Source: Phascolarctobacterium sp.
Lineage (GTDB): Bacteria > Bacillota > Negativicutes > Acidaminococcales > Acidaminococcaceae
Length of the DNA: 16,600 nucleotides
Direction of reading: 5' to 3'
Assembly (NCBI GenBank): GCA_019417125.1
Contig: DXVZ01000131.1
Span: 960-17,559 of the forward strand
Shown here: piece after piece, positions 6,283 through 12,160 of the stretch
How the letters are laid out: each line of letters opens with the position of its first letter
Numbering within the stretch: position 1 is the first letter of the stretch
Notes under the pieces: model-generated
Told to the model about the DNA's origin: nothing
Seen by the model: only the letters and a program-made list of their open reading frames with translations
Database searches by the model: none
Position numbers and translations under genes: made by a program

Positions 6283-6570
6283 TTAATTTACGTCGTAACG
6301 CTGCACATTGCTTTCAGCAACGTATTTTTCCTTTAAGCGTCCCCACAAAACGGTGTACGGGTTTGTAAGGTGCGCCGTAAAACTCGCTTCATCCTGCCAC
6401 GCATCGGTCAGGTACAAAACGTCCTCGTCCTCTATCGCCGCCGAAAAATTAAAATACACATTGCCTGGCAGCTTGCGCAGTTCCTCTTGTATTCTGCTGC
6501 TGCACAGCTCCTCAATCAGCGCCGCCAGCATGCCCGGTTTTACGCGGTAAGTGTTTACGCATACAATCAT
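6283..6570 (-). CDS. Small ABM-domain protein (putative quinol monooxygenase-like)
   Basis: This 95-aa protein has the dimeric ferredoxin-like fold of the antibiotic biosynthesis monooxygenase (ABM) superfamily. It begins with a strand MIVCVNTYRVKPG, then a helix (LIEELCSSRIQEELRKL), a strand with GNVYFNFSAAIED, the DVLYLTDAWQDEASFTAHL segment typical of ABM domains, and a final helix with LKEKYV. Family members include quinol monooxygenases, heme-degrading enzymes and many proteins of unknown role. I see nothing that fixes a substrate. It is the first gene of a two-gene unit with the alcohol dehydrogenase, preceded by GAGGGG and a lone TATAAT. The pairing suggests a shared role in carbonyl or quinone handling, which is inference. 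Confidence 0.78.
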   Translation of the reverse strand: MIVCVNTYRVKPGMLAALIEELCSSRIQEELRKLPGNVYFNFSAAIEDEDVLYLTDAWQDEASFTAHLTNPYTVLWGRLKEKYVAESNVQRYDVN

Positions 6571-6614
6571 TCTGTTCCCCTCTTTCAGCCCATGCTGATA
6601 TTTTTTATACTTAC

Positions 6615-6620
6615 ATTATA
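6615..6620 (-). promoter_or_regulatory. Candidate -10 element for the ABM-alcohol dehydrogenase unit
   Basis: TATAAT on the minus strand, 45 bases ahead of the ABM gene start, but the -35 region (TTCTTC at 17 bases) is poor and the spacer is GC-rich. This may be an activator-dependent promoter. The rest of 6571-6755 holds only the divergent radical SAM promoter region. Confidence 0.5.
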
Positions 6621-6715
6621 AAACCGGCGCGGGCGTTGAAGAAGTATCTCTTTGGAATATGGTATGCAGTTTAAGGTTTTCACTGATATGGGTACAGCTG
6701 CGCGCCGTTATGTGG

Positions 6716-6721
6716 TACAAT
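6716..6721 (+). promoter_or_regulatory. Extended -10 of the radical SAM gene
   Basis: TGTGGTACAAT on the plus strand ends at 6721, 34 bases ahead of the ATG, with the extended TGG before TACAAT. No convincing -35 lies 16-18 bases upstream. Confidence 0.55.
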
Positions 6722-6755
6722 ATAACAAAGCAGCAATTAAAAGGAAGTGTTATAA

Positions 6756-7646
6756 ATGGAATGTTATGTTTGCCCGCACCGCTGCGGCGTCGACCGCCCC
6801 GATAACATGCACGCGGATGGCGTTTTCGGCTCGTGCCGCTGCGGCATGCAGCCCATCGTTGCCCGCGCCGCCCTGCATTTTTGGGAAGAGCCCTGCATCA
6901 GCGGCGAAAAAGGCAGCGGTACTGTGTTTTTCAGCGGCTGCAACCTGCACTGCGTTTTTTGCCAAAACTACGAAATCAGCAGCCTGAACAAAGGCAAAGA
7001 AATCACCGTGGAACGCCTGCGCGAAATTTACTTTGAGCTTATTGCCCAGGGCGCGAACAATATTAACCTTGTTACACCCACGCATTTTACCAACGCCGTA
7101 CTGGCAAGCCTTAAAGAACCACTGCCCGTACCCGTTGTGTACAACACCAGCGGCTTTGAAACGCTGGACACCCTGCGCAAATTAAAGGGCAAAGTGCAGA
7201 TTTGGCTGCCCGATTTAAAATACAGCGACGACCTTGCCGCCATTAAATACAGCAACGCGCCCAGCTACTTCCGCATTGCCACCGACGCAATTAAAGAAAT
7301 GTACAAGCAGGTCGGCCCGTATAAACTGGACGGTAACGGCATTATGCAAAGCGGCGTTATTATCCGCCACCTGTTAATGCCCGGCATGGTGCAGAACACC
7401 AAAGGCGTTATCGACTGGGTTGCCAAAAACTTTAAGCCCGGCGAAGTAATGTTCAGTTTAATGCACCAGTATGTGCCCTGCGGGCGTGCCGCCGATTACC
7501 CCGAAATTAACCGCCGCGTAACGGACGAAGAATATAAAGAAGTTGAACAGTACCTGTTTGACAGCGGCATTGAGGACGGCTTTGTGCAGGAGGACGATTC
7601 TGCCTGCGAGGATTTTATACCCAAATTTGACGGCACCGGCGTGTAA
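6756..7646 (+). CDS. PflX-type radical SAM protein (pyruvate formate-lyase activase-like, COG1313 group)
   Basis: This 296-aa radical SAM protein has the cluster motif CNLHCVFC (C62, C66, C69), which binds the [4Fe-4S] cluster that cleaves S-adenosylmethionine. An N-terminal Cys-rich stretch (C3, C6, C10, C27, C29) could ligate a second metal centre. VARAALHFWEEPCISG and GSGTVFFSGCN are hallmark phrases of the PflX group, whose substrate is not established; it resembles glycyl-radical-enzyme activases but no such enzyme is adjacent. LMPGMV (about 208-213) and the TPTHFT segment also fit. The ATG has an AAGGAAG site. It is the only plus-strand gene here, monocistronic and ended by the hairpin at 7702-7736. 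The length is normal for the group and no residue appears missing. Confidence 0.88.
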   Translation: MECYVCPHRCGVDRPDNMHADGVFGSCRCGMQPIVARAALHFWEEPCISGEKGSGTVFFSGCNLHCVFCQNYEISSLNKGKEITVERLREIYFELIAQGANNINLVTPTHFTNAVLASLKEPLPVPVVYNTSGFETLDTLRKLKGKVQIWLPDLKYSDDLAAIKYSNAPSYFRIATDAIKEMYKQVGPYKLDGNGIMQSGVIIRHLLMPGMVQNTKGVIDWVAKNFKPGEVMFSLMHQYVPCGRAADYPEINRRVTDEEYKEVEQYLFDSGIEDGFVQEDDSACEDFIPKFDGTGV

Positions 7647-7701
7647 ACTTATAATTTTTACTTATAAATAGTTGTGCAGTTACGCGCTGCTCATAGCGTA
7701 A

Positions 7702-7736
7702 AAAATACCCGAAACCTTTCTGGCTTCGGGTATTTT
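7702..7736. terminator. Bidirectional intrinsic terminator between convergent genes
   Basis: A perfect 12-bp stem AAAATACCCGAA/TTCGGGTATTTT (7702-7713 with 7725-7736) with an 11-base loop. The A/T ends provide a T tract on both strands, so it can stop both the radical SAM transcript (plus) and the hicAB-DUF3783 transcript (minus). Confidence 0.9.
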
Positions 7737-7750
7737 GCTTACCGGCGGCG

Positions 7751-8170
7751 TTATTTGTTATCTGCTTCTGCCTGCTGTTTTTGTTTTTCTTCTTCTTTTT
7801 TCTGTTTAAAATAATCGCGCTCCTGGCACAGTTCGGTGTATAAATCAAGCCCGCTCCAAGTGCGGTTGTTTTCCGTCAGCATGGCTTTTAAATCAATGCG
7901 CCCCACACCGACACGCTGAAGTGCCGTTAAAAACTTTTGCAGCTTATCCGCGCCAAAGCCGTGCAGCAAAAGCATTTCTTCCGCCATCGGCGCGTTATCG
8001 GCTTTTACTTCTTTCAGTGGAACGCCTTCCACGCCCAACAGCGCGCCCAGCGGCTGGTGGTAATCCTCCTGCCCCACGCTTTTAAAGCGGATGTTCATCA
8101 TCATACAAACCATTTTAGTCATTTCGGCTTTTTTGCCAGTAAAATTATAAAGCAATGCGCAGCTTACCAT
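7751..8170 (-). CDS. DUF3783 domain protein, third gene of the hicAB operon
   Basis: This 139-aa protein has no known function. Residues about 40-115 form the conserved part: PLKEVKADNAPMAEEMLLLHGF, then LQKFLTALQRVGVGRIDLKA and the signature MLTENNRTWSGLDLYTEL typical of DUF3783. The N-terminus (residues 1-25) is rich in Met and Cys. The C-terminus from about 118 is a highly charged K/E/Q tail (KQKKEEEKQKQQ), likely helical or disordered. The ATG at 8170 follows AAGGAG. It begins 13 bases after the hicB stop with no promoter or terminator between, so it is probably co-transcribed with the toxin-antitoxin genes. Whether it is functionally linked or just downstream is unknown. DUF3783 proteins are known mainly from anaerobic Firmicutes, and I would not assign a role. 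Confidence 0.82.
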   Translation of the reverse strand: MVSCALLYNFTGKKAEMTKMVCMMMNIRFKSVGQEDYHQPLGALLGVEGVPLKEVKADNAPMAEEMLLLHGFGADKLQKFLTALQRVGVGRIDLKAMLTENNRTWSGLDLYTELCQERDYFKQKKEEEKQKQQAEADNK

Positions 8171-8183
8171 AGTGTTCTCCTTT

Positions 8184-8570
8184 TTATGCGTTTATTTTTG
8201 CCAGTAAGGCTTCCTGTAAAGTTTGCGAAAAATTAATATTCATTTCTTCTGCTTTGGCATTTAACCAAGCAGGAATGGTACAATTCTTTTTAACAATTTT
8301 AGTACCGTACTTTTTGCGGTATGCTTCAACGTCAACATCAACATAAGAAACAAACGCGCCTTCCGGCAGGCTGAATTTTACGCTTCCCGGCGCAGGAATT
8401 TCTTTTCCGTCATCTTCCAAATCCACAATCCATAAACAAATTAAATCGCGGGCCATAGCTATTGCGTCAGCTAAATCTTCTCCCTGCGTGTTTTTGTTTA
8501 AATCGGGCACGGTTACAAAATAACCGTCCTTTTCTTTTTCAAAAATAACAGGGTAGGCAGTGTTTTTCAT
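8184..8570 (-). CDS. hicB: HicB antitoxin
   Basis: This 128-aa HicB-family antitoxin neutralises the adjacent HicA mRNA interferase and probably represses the operon. The N-terminal half is the partial RNase H-like fold: YPVIFEKEKDGYFVTVPDLN (6-25), with the GEDLADAIAMARDLICLW helix. The C-terminal part (about 92-128, KKNCTIPAWLNAKAEEMNIN then FSQTLQEALLAKI) looks like a ribbon-helix-helix DNA-binding domain. The ATG follows AAGGAGG. HicA precedes it by 32 bases, the common hicA-hicB order. A 10-6-10 inverted repeat across the promoter is the likely operator. Confidence 0.9.
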   Translation of the reverse strand: MKNTAYPVIFEKEKDGYFVTVPDLNKNTQGEDLADAIAMARDLICLWIVDLEDDGKEIPAPGSVKFSLPEGAFVSYVDVDVEAYRKKYGTKIVKKNCTIPAWLNAKAEEMNINFSQTLQEALLAKINA

Positions 8571-8602
8571 AGTTTACCCTCCTTATTTTCAAAAGACGGG
8601 GC

Positions 8603-8776
8603 TTATTTCAGCCCCCATCTTTTAATCAGCTCTTTTGCTAAACGCTCGTTAACATCAGGGTGCCTCGGAATCGCTTCGCTGTTTACTCCGTCGGTGTAAA
8701 TATCATGGCTTGCGCCATTACGTTTTAAATACCAACCGGCTTTTTCAAAGAGCTTAAGAAGTTCGCGCCGTTTCAT
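8603..8776 (-). CDS. hicA: HicA toxin, small mRNA interferase (57 aa)
   Basis: Translating the minus strand from the ATG at 8776 gives an intact 57-aa protein opening MKRRELLKLFEKAGWYLKRN and ending RLAKELIKRWGLK. HicA toxins are double-stranded-RNA-binding-domain-like ribonucleases of this size. The family motif is visible as GASHDIYT (21-28), with the expected catalytic H24, followed by IPRHPDVNERLAKELIK (36 on). The start has a strong GGAGG site, 9 bases or so upstream. The hicB antitoxin follows. The gene is easily missed because it is short. All key features of an active toxin seem present; activity itself is inferred. Confidence 0.92.
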   Translation of the reverse strand: MKRRELLKLFEKAGWYLKRNGASHDIYTDGVNSEAIPRHPDVNERLAKELIKRWGLK

Positions 8777-8795
8777 GTGCTCCCTCCTCCGTTTA

Positions 8796-8821
8796 TATTA
8801 TACGCCTTAATGCGTATAATA
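8796..8821. repeat. Perfect 10-6-10 inverted repeat: candidate HicB operator
   Basis: TATTATACGC (8796-8805) and its exact reverse complement (8812-8821) are separated by six bases. The repeat begins inside the -35 and ends past the -10 of the hicA promoter, so a bound dimer would block RNA polymerase. Confidence 0.83.
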
Positions 8822-8825
8822 GCAA
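8797..8825 (-). promoter_or_regulatory. Promoter of hicA-hicB-DUF3783
   Basis: Minus-strand TTGCTA (8820-8825), a 17-base spacer and a perfect TATAAT (8797-8802), about 20 bases ahead of the hicA start. Both hexamers overlap the inverted repeat at 8796-8821. Confidence 0.85.
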
Positions 8826-8843
8826 GTTTTATCTTATTACGCA

Positions 8844-8875
8844 AAATACCGGCCGCCGTTAAGCAGCCGGTATTT
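8844..8875 (-). terminator. Intrinsic terminator after aspS
   Basis: A perfect 10-bp stem AAATACCGGC/GCCGGTATTT (8844-8853 with 8866-8875) with a 12-base loop. The T-rich end on the minus strand is TATTTTGC. It lies about 80 bases after the aspS stop and before the hicAB promoter. The A-T ends could also let it work on the plus strand. Confidence 0.82.
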
Positions 8876-8953
8876 ATTAGTTTTGCTTATTTAATTGGCT
8901 TTACTTGTTTAACATATGTGCGCCAAATTACGTTTGCGGCAAGGTTAAGCAAT

Positions 8954-10732
8954 TTATTTTTTTACAAGCACAGTGCGGATATGCAGTTCGCGCAGTTGTT
9001 TTTCTTCAACATCGTTAGGAGCCTGGCACATCAGGTCGTTTGCGCTTTGGGTTTTCGGGAAGGCAATTACATCGCGGATAGAGTCGCGTTTTGCCATAAT
9101 CATTACCAAACGGTCAAGGCCGAAAGCCAGTCCTCCATGCGGGGGAGCACCGTATTCAAACGCGCCCATCATAAAGCCGAATTTTTCCACTGCCTGTTCT
9201 TCGCTGAGGCCGATAGCGTGGAATACAGCGTCCTGCACGTCGCGTCTGTGGATACGGATAGAACCGCCGCCGATTTCAGTACCGTTAAGTACCATGTCGT
9301 AAGCTTTGGCATATACTTTGCCGGGGTCGGTGGCAAGCAGCGGAATATCTTCTTCGCGCGGAGATGTGAACGGATGGTGCATGGCAACATAGCGTTTTTC
9401 TTCTTCGCTGTACTCAAACATCGGGAAATCGACAACCCAGGTAAAGGCAAGTTTGTTTTCGTCGATAAGGCCGCGGCGTTTTGCCATTTCAATGCGCAGC
9501 GCGCCAAGCGCAGCTGCAACAACGGACGGTTTATCGGCAACAAACAGCAGCAGGTCGCCCGGTTCTGCCGCAGCGGTTTTAAGGATATTAGCCAGGTAAT
9601 CTTCGCTGAAGAATTTGGCAATCGGGGATTTTATGCTGCCGTCCGGCTGAATCTGCATCCAGGCAAGGCCTTTAGCGCCGTAAATGGCAACAAAATCAAC
9701 CAGCCCGTCCAGCTCGCGGCGAGGGATAGCGGCGTCGCCTTTAACATTGATGGCTTTAACAATGCCGCCTTTATTGATAATATCGTTAAATACTTTAAAT
9801 TCGCTGCCTTTAACGGCTTCGGTCATGTTAATAAGTTCCATGCCGAAACGCAGGTCCGGCTTATCGCTGCCGTATTTGTCCATGGCTTCGTCCCAGGTCA
9901 TGCGCTGGAATTTTTCCGGCAGGTCCACGCCAAGCGCGCCTTTAAATACGTGGCGGATTAAGCCCTCGGTCATGTCCATAATATCGTCGGCATCAACAAA
10001 GCTCATTTCAATATCCAGCTGGGTAAATTCAGGCTGGCGGTCGGCACGCAGGTCTTCGTCGCGGAAGCAGCGTACAATCTGGAAGTAACGTTCCATACCG
10101 GCAACCATTAAAAGCTGTTTAAAAATCTGCGGGGACTGCGGCAAAGCATAGAACTTGCCAGGGTTTACGCGGCTCGGCACAAGGTAGTCGCGCGCGCCTT
10201 CCGGGGTGCTCTTGGTCAGCATCGGGGTTTCAATCTCGCAGAAATCATGGTTATCCATATAATCGCGCATCAGTTTGGTAACTTTGTGGCGCAGCATTAA
10301 ATTACGCTGCATTTCCGGGCGGCGCAAATCAAGGTAACGGTATTTCAGGCGCAGGTTTTCGTCAACGTCGATGCCGTCCTGGATGTAAAACGGCGGCGTT
10401 TTGGCGCTGTTTAAAACTTCCAGCTCTTTGGCTACAACTTCAACTTCGCCGGTGGCAAGGTTGGGGTTAATGGTTTCATCGCTGCGCAGGCGCACGTTGC
10501 CGTGTACTTTAATAACGTATTCGCTGCGGATAGCTTCCGCTTTGGCAAAATCGCTGCCGGCGTGGTCAGGGTCAACCACAATCTGCACAATGCCGCTGCG
10601 GTCGCGCAGGTCAATAAAAATCAATCCGCCGTGGTCGCGCCTTTTGGCAACCCAGCCGCAAAGCACAACTTCCTTTTCGTTGTCGGCTTTGCCAAGCGTT
10701 CCGCAATAATGATTGCGTTTCAAATTACTCAT
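8954..10732 (-). CDS. aspS: Aspartyl-tRNA synthetase (bacterial type, possibly non-discriminating)
   Basis: AspRS charges tRNA-Asp with aspartate. At 592 aa it is the bacterial-type class II enzyme. The N-terminal OB-fold anticodon-binding domain covers about 1-105 (LCGWVAKRRDHGGLIFIDLR, 24-43). The catalytic core has motif 2 FRDEDLRADRQPEFTQLDIE. The bacterial GAD insertion is in the middle (about 285-420), and motif 3 is GGLAFGLDRLVMI near the end. The ATG at 10732 overlaps the hisS stop by 8 bases and has GAGGTG, so translation is probably coupled. His34 in RRDHGG is the residue that, in studied bacterial AspRS, tends to mark relaxed enzymes also making Asp-tRNA-Asn; if so the organism needs GatCAB. 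That point is inference. Confidence 0.97.
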   Translation of the reverse strand: MSNLKRNHYCGTLGKADNEKEVVLCGWVAKRRDHGGLIFIDLRDRSGIVQIVVDPDHAGSDFAKAEAIRSEYVIKVHGNVRLRSDETINPNLATGEVEVVAKELEVLNSAKTPPFYIQDGIDVDENLRLKYRYLDLRRPEMQRNLMLRHKVTKLMRDYMDNHDFCEIETPMLTKSTPEGARDYLVPSRVNPGKFYALPQSPQIFKQLLMVAGMERYFQIVRCFRDEDLRADRQPEFTQLDIEMSFVDADDIMDMTEGLIRHVFKGALGVDLPEKFQRMTWDEAMDKYGSDKPDLRFGMELINMTEAVKGSEFKVFNDIINKGGIVKAINVKGDAAIPRRELDGLVDFVAIYGAKGLAWMQIQPDGSIKSPIAKFFSEDYLANILKTAAAEPGDLLLFVADKPSVVAAALGALRIEMAKRRGLIDENKLAFTWVVDFPMFEYSEEEKRYVAMHHPFTSPREEDIPLLATDPGKVYAKAYDMVLNGTEIGGGSIRIHRRDVQDAVFHAIGLSEEQAVEKFGFMMGAFEYGAPPHGGLAFGLDRLVMIMAKRDSIRDVIAFPKTQSANDLMCQAPNDVEEKQLRELHIRTVLVKK

Positions 10733-11996
10733 ACTTTTGCACCTCTGTTTGTAAAATTGTTACTATATCATTAACAGCTATTTCAGTCTGCGTGCTGCTT
10801 TGCATATCTTTTAAGGTTACGGCGCCGCGCGTAAGTTCATCATCGCCAAAAATAACGGCAAACTTAGCGTTCAGGCGGCCTGCCTGCTTCATCTGCGCTT
10901 TCATGCTGCGCGCCATAAAATCAAACTCGGTTTTAAGCCCTGCCTGCCTTGCGGCGATGGCGGTTTTAAACGCCAGTTCAAAATTATCCTGGTTGGGGCA
11001 GACGATAAAAGCGTCGATGCCGTCCTTATGCTCCGGCAGAAAGTTCTGGCTTTCCAGCGCCAGCAAAATGCGTTCCATGCCCATCGCAAAACCGATGCCG
11101 GAAATATCCTGCCCGCCGATTTCCTTAACCAAACCATCGTAGCGCCCGCCGCCGCATACTGCGCTCTGCGCGCCCAGCGGCACGTATTGAATTTCAAACG
11201 CGGTTTTGGTGTAGTAATCAAGTCCGCGCACCAGCGTGTTGTCCACTTCAAACTCAACGCCTGCGGCGGTTAACAGCTTTTTAACGCCTTCAAAATGCTT
11301 GTGGCATTCTTCGCACAGGCAGTCGCCAAGGCTCGGCGCACCGGCGGCAAGTTCGTGGTCATGCGGCACTTTGCAGTCCAACAGGCGCAGCGGGTTGCGC
11401 TCAAAGCGCGATTTGCAGTCGCTGCATAATTCTTCGTAATGCGGGCGGAAGTAATCCTGCAATTTTTCCCTGTGTTTGGGGCGGCAATTTGGGCAGCCCA
11501 CGGAATTAATTTTTAGGTGCAGGTCTTTTAAGCCCAACTCTTTTAAAACAGTAACGGCAAGTAAAATTGCCTCTGCGTCAATCGCCGGTGTATCCACGCC
11601 CAGCGCTTCAATGCCGAACTGGTGGAACTGGCGGTAACGCCCAGCCTGCGGGCGGTCGTAGCGGAACATCGGCCCGATGTAAAACAGCTTCGTCGGTGCG
11701 GGTTCTGCGTATAATTTGTGCTCGCAGAAAGCGCGGACGGCGGAAGCCGTGTTTTCCGGGCGCAGCGTAATGCTGCGGTTGCCGCGGTCGGTAAAAGTGT
11801 ACATTTCTTTTTCTACAACGTCTGTCGTATCGCCAATGCCGCGCTTAAACAGCTCGGTGTGTTCAAATACCGGCGTGCGTATTTCTTTATAGCCAAACTG
11901 CGCGCATACGCGGCGCATGGTGGCTTCAGCATACCGCCAGTTTTCAATTTCCTGCGGCAGTATATCTTTTGTGCCTCTTGGCGCAGTAGTAAGCAA
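10725..11996 (-). CDS. hisS: Histidyl-tRNA synthetase
   Basis: HisRS charges tRNA-His. This 423-aa class II enzyme shows TAPRGTKDILP at the N-terminus, motif 2 MFRYDRPQAGRYRQFHQFG (110-128), the histidine-binding signatures LVRGLDYYT (255-263) and CGGGRYDGL (281-289), motif 3 GIGFAMGMERI (300-310) and a C-terminal anticodon-binding domain from about 325. The insertion at about 165-235 is Cys-rich (GCPNC, CSDC, CLCEEC), as in other Firmicute HisRS, and may bind zinc. The start is TTG at 11996, seven bases after AGGAGG; MLTTAPRG matches the usual family N-terminus. The leader from the predicted promoter is only about 50 bases, too short for a T-box. It is co-transcribed with aspS. Confidence 0.97.
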   Translation of the reverse strand: MLTTAPRGTKDILPQEIENWRYAEATMRRVCAQFGYKEIRTPVFEHTELFKRGIGDTTDVVEKEMYTFTDRGNRSITLRPENTASAVRAFCEHKLYAEPAPTKLFYIGPMFRYDRPQAGRYRQFHQFGIEALGVDTPAIDAEAILLAVTVLKELGLKDLHLKINSVGCPNCRPKHREKLQDYFRPHYEELCSDCKSRFERNPLRLLDCKVPHDHELAAGAPSLGDCLCEECHKHFEGVKKLLTAAGVEFEVDNTLVRGLDYYTKTAFEIQYVPLGAQSAVCGGGRYDGLVKEIGGQDISGIGFAMGMERILLALESQNFLPEHKDGIDAFIVCPNQDNFELAFKTAIAARQAGLKTEFDFMARSMKAQMKQAGRLNAKFAVIFGDDELTRGAVTLKDMQSSTQTEIAVNDIVTILQTEVQKYE

Positions 11997-12054
11997 GCTG
12001 ATTCCTCCTCACTGCCTTCTACGGCTAATCATCCATAAATTTACATACTTAATA

Positions 12055-12084
12055 ATTGTACCACAACAGCGGCAGTATATTCAA
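12055..12084 (-). promoter_or_regulatory. Promoter of hisS-aspS (extended -10)
   Basis: Minus-strand TTGAAT (12079-12084), an 18-base spacer and TACAAT (12055-12060) preceded by TGG. It lies about 60 bases ahead of the TTG start of hisS and 55 bases beyond the AI-2E gene terminator. Confidence 0.75.
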
Positions 12085-12127
12085 CACTAATGCAAAAATC
12101 TTTGCCGCGCTGCGTAAAAATAAGGTT

Positions 12128-12157
12128 AAAAATAAAAATACGGCCGTTAAGACCGTA
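12128..12157 (-). terminator. Intrinsic terminator after the AI-2E permease gene
   Basis: A 7-bp stem with one G-U pair, TACGGTC-TTAAC-GGCCGTA on the minus strand (12139-12157), directly followed by TTTTTATTTTT. It starts four bases after the permease stop and ends the recJ-rel-MBL-permease unit. Confidence 0.88.
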
Positions 12158-12160
12158 ATT

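Noticed and set aside
6652..6987. Plus-strand frame starting ahead of the radical SAM gene
   Set aside because: Overlaps the radical SAM gene in another frame; low-complexity Ala-rich product, no Shine-Dalgarno site, and its start lies upstream of the likely promoter.
8777..9961. 394-codon open frame on the plus strand opposite aspS
   Set aside because: Fully antisense to a certain aspS gene; the composition (runs of F, H, R) is what the complement of its codon use gives, and it has no recognisable domain.
11997..12060. T-box leader for hisS
   Set aside because: The predicted leader is only about 50 bases, with no T-box sequence or antiterminator; too short.
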